A stretch of 64,000 nt of DNA, from contig NZ_SMLK01000004.1 in NCBI RefSeq assembly GCF_004681975.1, positions 1 through 64,000 on the forward strand. The letters are read 5' to 3'. The stretch is from Ramlibacter humi. Lineage in GTDB: Bacteria > Pseudomonadota > Gammaproteobacteria > Burkholderiales > Burkholderiaceae_C. Shown piece by piece: positions 27,447 to 35,351 of this stretch (position 1 is its first letter; every line of letters starts with the position of its first letter). A model generated the notes under the pieces. It was not told the origin of the DNA. It saw only the letters and a program-made list of their open reading frames with translations, and searched no databases. The position numbers and the translations under genes are program-made.

Positions 27447-29036
27447 TCAAGGCAGGCCCGTGACCGATCCTTCCTTCGGGTATTCCAGCTCATAGGCCAC
27501 GTCGATGGCGGCGGTCTCCTGCGGGGCGAGCATGCGGACCCAGGCGACCACGCCGCGTCTCTGCTCCCACGTGTCCTGGGTCGGCTGGGGCGAGAACACG
27601 GTCTGCACCTTGACCTCGTCCGAGGTGCTCACGGGCGCGGCCTCCAGGACGAGCACCTCCACGGGCGTCGCATGGCTGCTGCGAAGCGTGATGCGGTCGG
27701 AGATGCGCCGCACGTTGCGCTTGTCGAAGAGGCCCGTGCTGCCTGAGTCGCCCTTTACCGGGCTCAGGCGCACCTGCAGCAGTTCATCCCGCCCGAACGA
27801 CAGGGCCCACTTCGCTCCCGCGTCCGGCAACCACGGCAAGGCGCCCACGTAGCTGCCGTCACGGTACAGCTGCAGGCTGCCGCCGGGCCACACGCCGGCA
27901 GGCTTGTCGACCACGGCCATCACCATGGCCGTGGTCGACAGGCGCGGACTGACCTGCACGCGCTGCCGGGCCGCGAGTGTCTCGCGCGCGAGCGGCAACA
28001 GGACCTCGCGGCCGTCCGCCGGCAGCGTCACGGGAGTGCTCACCACGAACTCGGTGGCAAACGTGCCGTCCGCCTGGAAGGTGGGCGGCTCGTACTCCGC
28101 TTCCCGGCCACGATCCTTCATCGGCGCGGACTGCATGGCGGCGGACTTGGCGAGAGCGTTCGGCGGCGCGAGTTCGCCAGACGGCCGGGGCGGGTCGTAG
28201 CCGACCAGCCAGGGTTGCGGTGTCGCCGCGGAGAGGGATTGCCGCGGCTGCGCCGTGGACAAGGCCAGGCGGACGCCTCGCCAGTCCTCGCCGGTCTTCT
28301 GCGAGACCTGCGCCAGGCGGTCGATCGAAACGGTCGAATGGGCCGAGTCGAGTTCCGCGCGGTACGCCGGCCGCCAGCCGGCGCTGTTCAGCTGGTAGGA
28401 GATGCGGACGTCGCCTGCCCGCTCCGCGGTGAGCTGGATGGTGACCGTGCGCAGGTCGCGCGACTGGCTTTGCACGCGGGCCAGGTCACGCTGCAGCGCC
28501 TGGATCTTCTTGCCGATCTCGCGCTTTTGCAACGCGACCTGGTGCTTCCGGGTGAGCGCGTCGGCAGCCGCCTGCGAGAGGGCGGTCACGGTGGAGGCGA
28601 GACTCTTGCCGTCCATCGGCATGCGCGCGTGCTCCTTGCCGTTGTCGCTGGTGGCGCGCTCCAGGTAGCCCTTGACGATGTCGGCCGCGCCAGCCTGCGC
28701 GTCCAGCGCCGCCGACTGGTCCCGCAGCGCCTGGATGCTCGCCTCCAAGGCCGCCTGCGTGGCGTTGGCCGACTCCGTGCGGGATGCGTCCTGGGTGACG
28801 ATCTGGCCGATGCGGATGCCTGGATCGCCCTCGACCCGCAGGGTCTGCACCGGGAACTGCGTCGTGAGTTCGGCCACCACCAGCCGCGTGGCGCCGGCTT
28901 CCACGCGTGCGGAGCGGACGACGGTGGCGCTGCCGGGGTACAGCGTGACCGCGGTGACTGGCGCGGACTGCGCGGTCGCGAAAGCCGGCACCAGCATCGC
29001 GGACAACAGCGGCAGGTACAAGAAGATTCTGTGCAT
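27447..29036 (-). CDS. MuiA-like protein (DUF4139), exported
   Basis: A 529-residue protein with a signal peptide (ending ATA) and the layout of the mucoidy-inhibitor MuiA family. It has an N-terminal DUF4140-like domain (VTAVTLYPGSATVVRSARVE), a coiled-coil middle (about 95-185) and a C-terminal DUF4139 region of beta strands (RISYQLNSAGWRPAYRAEL, LSTAQPRQS). The function of the family is unknown, and its name comes from an effect on capsule or mucoid growth. ATG 29036 is favoured by AAGGAAAAGTG; GTG 29039 is possible. The coding sequence holds an exact 16-base inverted repeat. Confidence 0.85.
   Translation of the reverse strand: MHRIFLYLPLLSAMLVPAFATAQSAPVTAVTLYPGSATVVRSARVEAGATRLVVAELTTQFPVQTLRVEGDPGIRIGQIVTQDASRTESANATQAALEASIQALRDQSAALDAQAGAADIVKGYLERATSDNGKEHARMPMDGKSLASTVTALSQAAADALTRKHQVALQKREIGKKIQALQRDLARVQSQSRDLRTVTIQLTAERAGDVRISYQLNSAGWRPAYRAELDSAHSTVSIDRLAQVSQKTGEDWRGVRLALSTAQPRQSLSAATPQPWLVGYDPPRPSGELAPPNALAKSAAMQSAPMKDRGREAEYEPPTFQADGTFATEFVVSTPVTLPADGREVLLPLARETLAARQRVQVSPRLSTTAMVMAVVDKPAGVWPGGSLQLYRDGSYVGALPWLPDAGAKWALSFGRDELLQVRLSPVKGDSGSTGLFDKRNVRRISDRITLRSSHATPVEVLVLEAAPVSTSDEVKVQTVFSPQPTQDTWEQRRGVVAWVRMLAPQETAAIDVAYELEYPKEGSVTGLP
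27905..27940. repeat. Exact inverted repeat inside the muiA-like gene
   Basis: TGTCGACCACGGCCAT (27905-27920) and its exact complement (27925-27940) flank a four-base loop, CACC. The hairpin is 16 base pairs, GC-rich, and entirely within codons for STTAMVMAVVD. There is no T-run on either strand, so it is not a standard terminator. Confidence 0.85.
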
Positions 29037-29172
29037 CACTTTTCCTTGCAGGACGAGGTGCGACTGGCAGCACCGGGTTCGTGTGTCGGATGCGACTTTG
29101 CGGCGTCAATGCGCGTCTACGCGATCGGCTACTGCATGCGCATGACAGCGCGCCGGCGAACACGCGGCCCGA

Positions 29173-30493
29173 GTGTGCGCGCGACCACACACCCGCAACG
29201 CGTCGCCACAATCTTCACGCTTGCCTGCACCTGCGCCTTCGGCCGGCAGCAGCCTGAGCCAGGGCCTTGGCAGCGGAGTGGGCGCTTCCGCGCCTGCGGC
29301 CGGCGGCTCGAGTCCCTCGGCGCCGAAGGCCGCCGCGTTCGCCGCCTTCGATCAGGTCCTGGTCGGCGCCAACCCGATCACGTTCAGCCCGGGAGCCGTT
29401 GCCAGGCTCGCGGGCGGCGGCAACGTCGCGCTGTGGATCGCCCATGGTTCGACCACGCGCAACAGCCGCGTGATGGCGCAGCTCACCGATGCGGCCGGCA
29501 ACCTGGTGGGCTCGCCCATCGTCGTCCAGGACGAAGTGCAGCTGGTCACCCAGGTGGCCGCGGCGGCCGCGCCGGATGGCGGGTTCCTCGTCGCGTGGGC
29601 CGGGGCCGACACCGAATCGACGACGCCCGGCGCGGTCATCCACAACGTGCAGGTGCGGCGATATTCCGCCGATGGCGTTGTGCGCGCCCGAGGCGTTCTT
29701 CCATGTGCAGGACCTGGTGATCGAACCCGCCGCCGGCGGCTACGTGGTCGGCTGGTCGTCGCAGACCGTCGCCCAGGCGCCGTTCTGGGGCCACCTGCAG
29801 CGCTTGGGCTCGGCCGGCGAACTGGCCGGCGCCCGGGCCGACCTGGTGCCGGGCGGCGGCGGCGAGGCACAGCGCAGGATCTCCATCGTGCCGCTGCCGG
29901 ACGGCACCCTCAGCGCCGTGTGGAACCAGCGCAGCCCCTACTACCCGTTCACTTACTCGATCTACACGCGGCACTTCGATGCCGGCCTGCATGGGCTCAC
30001 GGCACCGACGCAGCTGGCCGACACGCTGCAGGCTTCGGACTTCGCCGTGTCAGCTGCGCCGATCGGCGCCAACATCGGCCTGTCGTGGGCGGGCACGACG
30101 CAAAGCGGGCAGTCCGAGGTCCGCACCGCGGTCATCGCGCCGGAGGCTTCCGTGGCCGGCCCGTTCGACACGGCCGCTGCCACGTACCAGGTGTCCGACG
30201 TGCGCGTGCTGCCGTCCGGTGCCGGCCCGTTCGGCGTGCTGTGGCAGGAGGTCCGCGGCTACTCGCGCGGCACCAACGCCTACCTTCACCTGCAGCATCA
30301 CTCAGCCACGGGCGCGGCGACCGACGCGCAGACGGAACTGAACGGCCGCGCCGTGTACTGGGTCAGCGAGCTCACTGGCGAGTACGTGCAGGCCGGCCAG
30401 GGCATCGCGGTCGCCGGACCCGACGGTCACCTGGTGGTCACGTACCAAAGCGCGGACCAGACCCAGCCGAACCAGTACCTGTTCGGGCGGTGA
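29173..30493 (+). pseudogene. Frameshifted beta-propeller-like repeat protein
   Basis: Two forward frames are joined end to end. Frame 1 reads to about 29688 (FAAFDQVLVGANPITF ... DGGFLVAWAG ... YSADGVV). A second frame continues from about 29690 (APEAFFHVQDLVIEPAAGGY ... DGTLSAVWNQ ... IGLSWAG ... FGVLWQEVRG ... GHLVVTYQSAD) to TGA at 30491-30493. A single extra base near 29683-29692 explains the switch. Repeats of the GGFLVAW/AGGYVVGW type occur in propeller-like secreted proteins. No good start or signal peptide remains upstream (the text before GSSPSAP is low-complexity), so the gene may also have lost its 5' end. A sequencing error is possible. Confidence 0.7.
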
Positions 30494-30534
30494 CCCGGGC
30501 CTCGGGGGCTTGGCAGCGCCCCGCCGCGCCGGTG

Positions 30535-31467
30535 CTATGCGCAACCGGCGGGCACAGCGGGCCAGGCCTTCTTGGTCACGAGCATCAGCCAGGTGCGCAG
30601 CCAGCGGGGGGATGCATACGCGGCCCTCGCCTCCATCAGCAGGCGCACGGCTTGGTGGCGCTCACCACGAGCCAGTGAGGATCTTGCCGAGCTGACCAGG
30701 AACTGCGCGAGGAGCCCGCGGACGGCCTTCCTCTTGGCCGGGGGCACCAGGCCGCTGGCCAGTCTCGCCTGCATGCGGCGCAGGAACGGCGGAAGATCGG
30801 CATGAAGCGGATCGGTGTCCGACAAGCTGCCCCCCACCCACCTGTAGCCGGCCAAGGGCGCCTTCACCAGCACGAGCGGGGTGCGCTCCGCCACCCTGAA
30901 CCAGACGTCGAGGTCCTCGCCCCAGCTTTCTCCAACGGGGAACCGCGGACGCAACCCGCGCAGGCATTCCGCCTCGATGGCCACGCTGCTGGTGGCGAAC
31001 GTCTCGCCGCGCATCCAGCGGGTGTGCAGGTGCTCGACGAACTCGAAGCTGAAGCGATCCGGCAGGCGCGGCCAGCTTGCAATCACCTCATGCTCGCTTT
31101 CTCCGATGCGCAGGAATCCGGCGCCAAGCATCCTGACCGAAGGGTACGCCGCGTGCGCCTGCGCGTAGGCGGAGAGCAGGCGCGGATGCATCCAGTCGTC
31201 CGCGTCCAGGAAAGCGATCCAGCGGCCGGTGGCAAGCTCGATCCCGGTGTTGCGCGCCGCGGAGACCCCCTGGTTGCGCTGCCGCACGACGCGCAGGCGT
31301 GCATCACGGATGCCGAGGACCGCCTCGGCGCCGCCGTCAGTGGAACCGTCATCGACGACGATGACTTCCTTGGGCGCGAAAGTCTGCGAGAGCGCAGACT
31401 GGACGGCCCCGCGCACGAAAGCCGCCTTGTTGTACAGCGGCACGATGACAGAGAAATCCGGCTGCAT
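30535..31467 (-). CDS. Glycosyltransferase family 2
   Basis: A 310-residue GT-A-fold enzyme. Motifs are FSVIVPLYNKAAFVRGAVQS, VIVVDDGSTDGG (nucleotide binding), ARNTGIELATGRWIAFLDAD followed by D (DxD metal site) and GEDLDVWFRV (catalytic-base region). It should transfer a sugar from a nucleotide sugar in the cytoplasm to a surface polysaccharide. It starts three bases after the stop of the other glycosyltransferase, so the two form an operon. Confidence 0.9.
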   Translation of the reverse strand: MQPDFSVIVPLYNKAAFVRGAVQSALSQTFAPKEVIVVDDGSTDGGAEAVLGIRDARLRVVRQRNQGVSAARNTGIELATGRWIAFLDADDWMHPRLLSAYAQAHAAYPSVRMLGAGFLRIGESEHEVIASWPRLPDRFSFEFVEHLHTRWMRGETFATSSVAIEAECLRGLRPRFPVGESWGEDLDVWFRVAERTPLVLVKAPLAGYRWVGGSLSDTDPLHADLPPFLRRMQARLASGLVPPAKRKAVRGLLAQFLVSSARSSLARGERHQAVRLLMEARAAYASPRWLRTWLMLVTKKAWPAVPAGCA

Positions 31468-31470
31468 CGG

Positions 31471-32505
31471 TCAGATGTAGAAATCCTTGACCAATGTGCT
31501 GCGGACGGCGCTCATTGGCGGTCGCCTGGCCTGGATGAACCCGCGCACCAGGCCGGCAGCGTGGAAGCACCAGGAGGTCACGGTCACGAACGCGTCCAGA
31601 ACCGATCTGCGCAGCAAGGCCGCCAGCGCGAAAGGGGCGGCCAGGACACCGGCGAAGAGCTCCGTCGCCGCCCAGGGCCGAACTGGCAGGAAGGGGATCG
31701 CGACCAGCAAGGCCCACCACATCAGGACCGCCAGGTAGAGCCTCAATTCGGAGACGGACGACAGCACGATGCGCATGTGCGGCTCACCGACGCTGGCGCG
31801 AAGCAGCTGGCCGATGCCGCACAGGTACCCGTTGCGCCAGCGGCGCAGCAGCAGCGCGAGCGTGCCGTCGGCGTGGCCGTGGTGGATCACCGAAGGGCAG
31901 TCGAGCCGCCAAAGGCGCCAACCCCGGGCCCGCAGGCGCATGCCCAGGTCAAGTTCCTCGTAGCTGCGCAGGTTGCGGTCGGAGAAGTAGCCGACCTGGT
32001 CGATCGCACGGCACCGGTAGAGCCCGCCCATCTCAAGACGGTCCGTCTCGCCCGGGCGCATGTTCACCTTGGCGCGGCGGGCGCGCCTCGCGTATTCGAG
32101 ACTGGTCGTCACGCGCTCTTCCACCTGGCCGCCCACTCCGGCGACGCCGGGATGGCGCATGAGGAACTCGAGGCCGGCCTTCAGGAAATCCTCGTCCAGT
32201 TCCATGTCGCCGTCGAGGATGTAGACGAAATCTCCCGTGGTGTACTGGTACCCGAGCTGCGGGCCGATGCCGCAACTGCGTTCGTCGGGGTTGGCCAGCG
32301 TGACGACGCGGATGGGGTAGTTGGCGGCGATGCGGAGGGTTTCGTCGGTGGAACACGAGTCCGCGAGGATCACCTCGCCCAGGCAGGGCAGCTTGCGCAG
32401 CGCCGAGAGCGCGCTCTGGATGGCAGCAGCGATGCGGGCTTCCTCGTTCAGCGCCTTGATGATGACGGACACCCTGATCGCGCCAACGGTGGGTCGTGTA
32501 GCCAA
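31471..32505 (-). CDS. Membrane-anchored glycosyltransferase family 2
   Basis: A 344-residue protein from TTG 32505, chosen because AGGAG at 32513-32517 lies seven bases upstream and the GT-A domain begins at once (VSVIIKALNEEARIAAAIQS). The longer frame from 32661 has no ribosome site and an unlikely leader. Motifs are VILADSCSTDETL, FVYILDGDME (DxD) and SYEELDLGMRLRARGWRL (ED). C-terminal hydrophobic helices (about 250-310) anchor it to the inner membrane. It probably builds an exopolysaccharide or glycan together with the downstream GT2. Confidence 0.85.
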   Translation of the reverse strand: MATRPTVGAIRVSVIIKALNEEARIAAAIQSALSALRKLPCLGEVILADSCSTDETLRIAANYPIRVVTLANPDERSCGIGPQLGYQYTTGDFVYILDGDMELDEDFLKAGLEFLMRHPGVAGVGGQVEERVTTSLEYARRARRAKVNMRPGETDRLEMGGLYRCRAIDQVGYFSDRNLRSYEELDLGMRLRARGWRLWRLDCPSVIHHGHADGTLALLLRRWRNGYLCGIGQLLRASVGEPHMRIVLSSVSELRLYLAVLMWWALLVAIPFLPVRPWAATELFAGVLAAPFALAALLRRSVLDAFVTVTSWCFHAAGLVRGFIQARRPPMSAVRSTLVKDFYI

Positions 32506-32689
32506 CGTATATCTCCTGATTGCAATGTGAGCAGGAGGGTAGTGGCCGGGGTGCACCGGCGCCGGCGGAAGTAGCTCGGCAGGGTCATCGTTCAATTGCA
32601 GTACGAGAGCCCGCAGAAAGCCCCGACGGTACCCGGGGGGCGGCATGTTGATGCTCGCCATCGTGGCCGGCCACGATCCGCAGGCGTTC

Positions 32690-33268
32690 TCATAGGCTGC
32701 ATGCGAACCGATGGAGTTGGACGGCGCCCCGAATGCCGAGCTTGCGCATCACATGGTGCTTGTGCACACGGACCGTGGGCTCCGCGATCGCCAGCTGCCG
32801 GGCAATCTGCTGGTTGGACAGGCCTTTTGCGACCAGCCGAAGTATTGCCTCCTCCTTGGCAGTGAGATCGAAGGAGGACCTGGGTGGGCTCGGAAGCGAG
32901 GCCCCGGTCCGCGCACGATCCAGTTCCAGTTCAATCAGTTCGAGCAACTGGACCGCATCAGAAGAACTGGAGACGTAGATCACACCGGTCTGGCCGACCA
33001 GGTCCGCCCCGCAACTGGCAGGCGGGACCATGCAGATGGTGCTTGTTGCTGCAGGCTGGTGGCTTAGTTGAGAGTGCAACCAAGGCAGGTGAGCAGGGTC
33101 GCTGAGATCAAGAATGACAAGGTCATAGGGAGCGACGGCCGGCAGTCTTGCCCTGCTATCCCAGGCAGCCGTCGTGATCTCATGCCCCGTCGAGGCCATC
33201 AGTATCAGGTGCAGGCACGTGCGGACAAACCTGTTTCCACTCAGCACAAGGATTTTCCCGTTGCGCAT
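32690..33268 (-). CDS. LuxR-type regulator with degenerate receiver domain
   Basis: About 192 residues from ATG 33268, which follows GGAGTGAAGAA. The N terminus has a receiver-like fold (GKILVLSGNRFVRTCLHLIL, then YDLVILDLSD), but the acidic pocket is replaced by Ser-Gly-Asn, so phosphorylation is doubtful. The C terminus is an intact NarL/LuxR helix-turn-helix (FDLTAKEEAILRLVAKGLSN, then PTVRVHKHHVMRKLGIRGA). The adjacent downstream gene pair encodes glycosyltransferases, which it may control. An isolated terminator lies just upstream. Confidence 0.8.
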   Translation of the reverse strand: MRNGKILVLSGNRFVRTCLHLILMASTGHEITTAAWDSRARLPAVAPYDLVILDLSDPAHLPWLHSQLSHQPAATSTICMVPPASCGADLVGQTGVIYVSSSSDAVQLLELIELELDRARTGASLPSPPRSSFDLTAKEEAILRLVAKGLSNQQIARQLAIAEPTVRVHKHHVMRKLGIRGAVQLHRFACSL

Positions 33269-33302
33269 TTCTTCACTCCATGGGGGGACGAAAAGGAATG
33301 GA

Positions 33303-33343
33303 CAAAAAAGAAGGGACTGGACAGACATGCTGTCCAGCCCCTT
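33303..33343 (-). terminator. Rho-independent terminator for the 33406-34407 gene
   Basis: The stem CTGGACAG (33317-33324) / CTGTCCAG (33330-33337), extended by AAGGG / CCCCTT, has a five-base loop. On the minus strand it is followed by TTCTTTTTTGT (complement of 33302-33312). It lies 63 bases after the stop of the secreted-protein gene and just before the LuxR-type gene, separating the two. Confidence 0.8.
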
Positions 33344-33405
33344 CCGACAGAGATAGCTTTGAACCTATGGGGTCGTCCGCTATCCCTGCCCCTGCGCTGT
33401 GTTAC

Positions 33406-34407
33406 TTACTTCCAGCGTCCGTCGAACTTGACAGACGCTCCAATCGCCAACGTGAACGCCTTGCGAGGGCCGAGGTCAAAGGCACCGAAGAAGGGCCCTA
33501 TCTGGATGTGGGCAGTGAGATGCCCCGCGACCGGCATATCCCGCAGCGGGATATTCAGCTTCGTGGAGAGCATGACATTGACGACGCCCATGTTCGCCTC
33601 CACTACGCTCGCGACCGTCACGGTGCTCGCAAAGCCACCCCCCTCAACCAGCAGTCGATCGCCCTCAGCGGCAAGCTGCAGCGTCAGGATGTCTTCGGTG
33701 TTGTCCCCCAGCTGACCGAGCTTGATGCGATCGGGCATGAGGCGGATGAACCCCTCTCCCGGTCGCGCCAGGCTCGACTCATTCAGGGCGACACCCGTCA
33801 ACCAGACCAGACGACGACCGACTTCGCCGTGGAACATCACGCCGGACAACGATCCCACGCCATGGACAATCACACTTGCGCTGGCGGAGGCCTCGTCGAC
33901 CCAGCCGCGCAACTTGAGCTTCCCGACCCTGAGATCCACGCCACCGCCCGGGTCATAAGCGTCCATGGACGGAGTGCGCATATCAGGGCCGCGGACGTCC
34001 GCGACGGTGGCAATGGTCGGCAGCCGGTACAAAGCCCCGTCAAAGCCCTTGTCGGTTCCGACGCGGAAGCGGAAGTAACCGTCTTCCATCTCCACAAGGG
34101 CCCAGCTCAGGTCAATGACCGCCCGCACTTGGAGCTGATGGTTCAGTCCAAGCACGATCGTGCCGACATCCGCCATGATCGGTCTGCCGAATGGACCATC
34201 GAGCAAAGCTCCCTTCGCGCGCACGTCGATCTCCGTGTACTCCTCCAGGCACGACTTGGTGCCCAGCAAGCAGCGGAATTCGGTCGCGGCCTGGATACTC
34301 ATGCTCGCAGCCGGCTCCGGTTCCTTCACCTCCGTTTCAGCGTTGGACAACCCCGGGTTGATGAGACCCAGGCACAGCAACAGCACCAGCGAGCGCACAA
34401 AGTGCAT
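33406..34407 (-). CDS. Secreted protein of unknown family
   Basis: A 333-residue protein with a clear Sec signal peptide (1-23, ending SNA). The mature part is mostly beta-strand-like with alternating hydrophobic residues (GTIVLGLNHQLQVRAVIDLS, LRVGKLKLRGWVDEASASAS). The Cys pair FRCLLGTKSC is the only one near the N terminus. No family is recognised. The ribosome site AGGAGGCGAT is strong, and a terminator follows the stop, so it is a monocistronic unit at the left edge of the secretion-system island. Its long leader contains the 34466-34518 palindrome. Confidence 0.75.
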   Translation of the reverse strand: MHFVRSLVLLLCLGLINPGLSNAETEVKEPEPAASMSIQAATEFRCLLGTKSCLEEYTEIDVRAKGALLDGPFGRPIMADVGTIVLGLNHQLQVRAVIDLSWALVEMEDGYFRFRVGTDKGFDGALYRLPTIATVADVRGPDMRTPSMDAYDPGGGVDLRVGKLKLRGWVDEASASASVIVHGVGSLSGVMFHGEVGRRLVWLTGVALNESSLARPGEGFIRLMPDRIKLGQLGDNTEDILTLQLAAEGDRLLVEGGGFASTVTVASVVEANMGVVNVMLSTKLNIPLRDMPVAGHLTAHIQIGPFFGAFDLGPRKAFTLAIGASVKFDGRWK

Positions 34408-34465
34408 ATCGCCTCCTGTCTACACCTCTCGAATGAGAGGGCCGGTTTTTCTTTCACGGGCTCTC

Positions 34466-34518
34466 CGGAAACCCACTTAGCCACTCAAACGCTTGTAAGT
34501 GGCTAAGTGGGGTTTCCG
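34466..34518. repeat. Long palindrome at the left edge of the secretion island
   Basis: The left arm, CGGAAACCCACTTAGCCACT (34466-34485), pairs with a right arm at 34498-34518 with only one bulged base, around a 12-base loop. Neither strand has a T-run after the stem, so it is not an ordinary terminator. The core CTTAGCCACT recurs in the palindrome at 53903-53968. If transcribed from the minus promoter-like element near 34690, it lies in the 5' leader of the secreted-protein gene. Confidence 0.85.
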
Positions 34519-34666
34519 AAAGATCCGCTTCCGAAAAGACCGGGTTGACAAAGAGCAACCCACCGATGTCGCTACAGGAGCCATCAGAAACAGCGCCTGC
34601 AACGGAAGAAAGGATAGCTCAATACAAAAGTTTTTCTTTCCCTTTGCATGCTTGCTACTGCATACG

Positions 34667-34694
34667 TTTATTCGAACGACGTCTTATCCGTCAA
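34667..34694 (-). promoter_or_regulatory. Putative sigma-70 promoter for the secreted-protein gene
   Basis: On the minus strand, TTGACG (complement of 34689-34694) and AATAAA (complement of 34667-34672) are spaced by 16 bases, matching the -35 at five of six positions and the -10 at four of six. Transcription would begin near 34660 and give a leader of about 250 bases before the gene start at 34407. Confidence 0.35.
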
Positions 34695-34849
34695 TTCAAT
34701 CGCCTCTTCACAACGTAATCCGATACTTCATATTGATAGAAACATAGTCGCTTTATCAGAATCGCCTTGGAGTTTCTTTTTACTCGGGCGCTGATGGCCA
34801 TGGGAATCACGGTCTCGGGGCCTGCTCATAGGGAGCGCGGCGGAGACGT

Positions 34850-35338
34850 TCACCGTTGGGGCGCTTCCCGCGATGAGGCGCCGTCGATCGCGCCTGTCAG
34901 GCGTGCCGCGGTTTGCGGGTCGAGCTGACGGTAGATCTTCGACGCGTACAGCGACCTCTTTCCGGGCGAAGCCGCGTTGTAGGCGCCCACCGCAGTCCAG
35001 CTGTGGCCCATCCGTTGGAAATTGCCGGCCAACAGCCACGCCGCGACATGAATGGACACGCAAGGGTCATAGAGCTGTTCCTCGCCGATGCCATAGCGAG
35101 CCAGCAACGGCAGATGCGACGAGTTGATCTGCATCAGGCCGACGTCGCGGCTGCCATCGCGGTTGCGCCCCAAGGCTCGCGGATTCAGGCCACTTTCCAA
35201 TTGGGCAATGGCGTACAGAAGGCCAGGATCGATCCGGTACCGTGCGCCAGCCTCGATCCAGCAATTGCGTTCCGCATGGGCGGGCGCTGCTTCCAACAGT
35301 GCAGCCAGGCACAGAAGAAGCCCCCACCGGCCCAGCAT
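34850..35338 (-). CDS. VirB1-like lytic transglycosylase
   Basis: A 162-residue exported SLT-domain protein. ATG 35338 gives a signal peptide (ending AHA). Motifs are catalytic Glu48 in AIAQLESGLNP, GLMQINSSH (about 67-75) and GAYNAASPGK. It cuts peptidoglycan to let the secretion channel through the wall. It is the last gene of the secretion operon, 13 bases after the coupling-protein stop; the family includes VirB1, IagB and Orf169 of F. Confidence 0.9.
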   Translation of the reverse strand: MLGRWGLLLCLAALLEAAPAHAERNCWIEAGARYRIDPGLLYAIAQLESGLNPRALGRNRDGSRDVGLMQINSSHLPLLARYGIGEEQLYDPCVSIHVAAWLLAGNFQRMGHSWTAVGAYNAASPGKRSLYASKIYRQLDPQTAARLTGAIDGASSREAPQR

Positions 35339-35351
35339 GCGGCAAGCCGCC

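Larger units (their letters stand above)
34408..34849. other. AT-richer intergenic gap at the left edge of the type IV secretion island
   Basis: This 442-base gap has no convincing ORF. Its centre (about 34590-34760) is clearly richer in A/T than any neighbouring stretch. It holds a small hairpin, CCTCTC-GAAT-GAGAGG, near 34426-34441; the large 34466-34518 palindrome; an imperfect direct repeat of TTCCGAAAGATCCG (about 34513-34526, again at 34530-34543 as TTCCGAAAAGACCG); and a promoter-like pair on the minus strand. No clear terminator for the secretion operon is visible after its last stop at 34850. Confidence 0.6.

Noticed and set aside
34408-34849. CRISPR array or insertion-sequence ends in the repeat-rich gap
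   Set aside because: Only one imperfect direct repeat and palindromes occur. There are no regularly spaced repeats, no terminal inverted repeats with target duplication, and no transposase frame.
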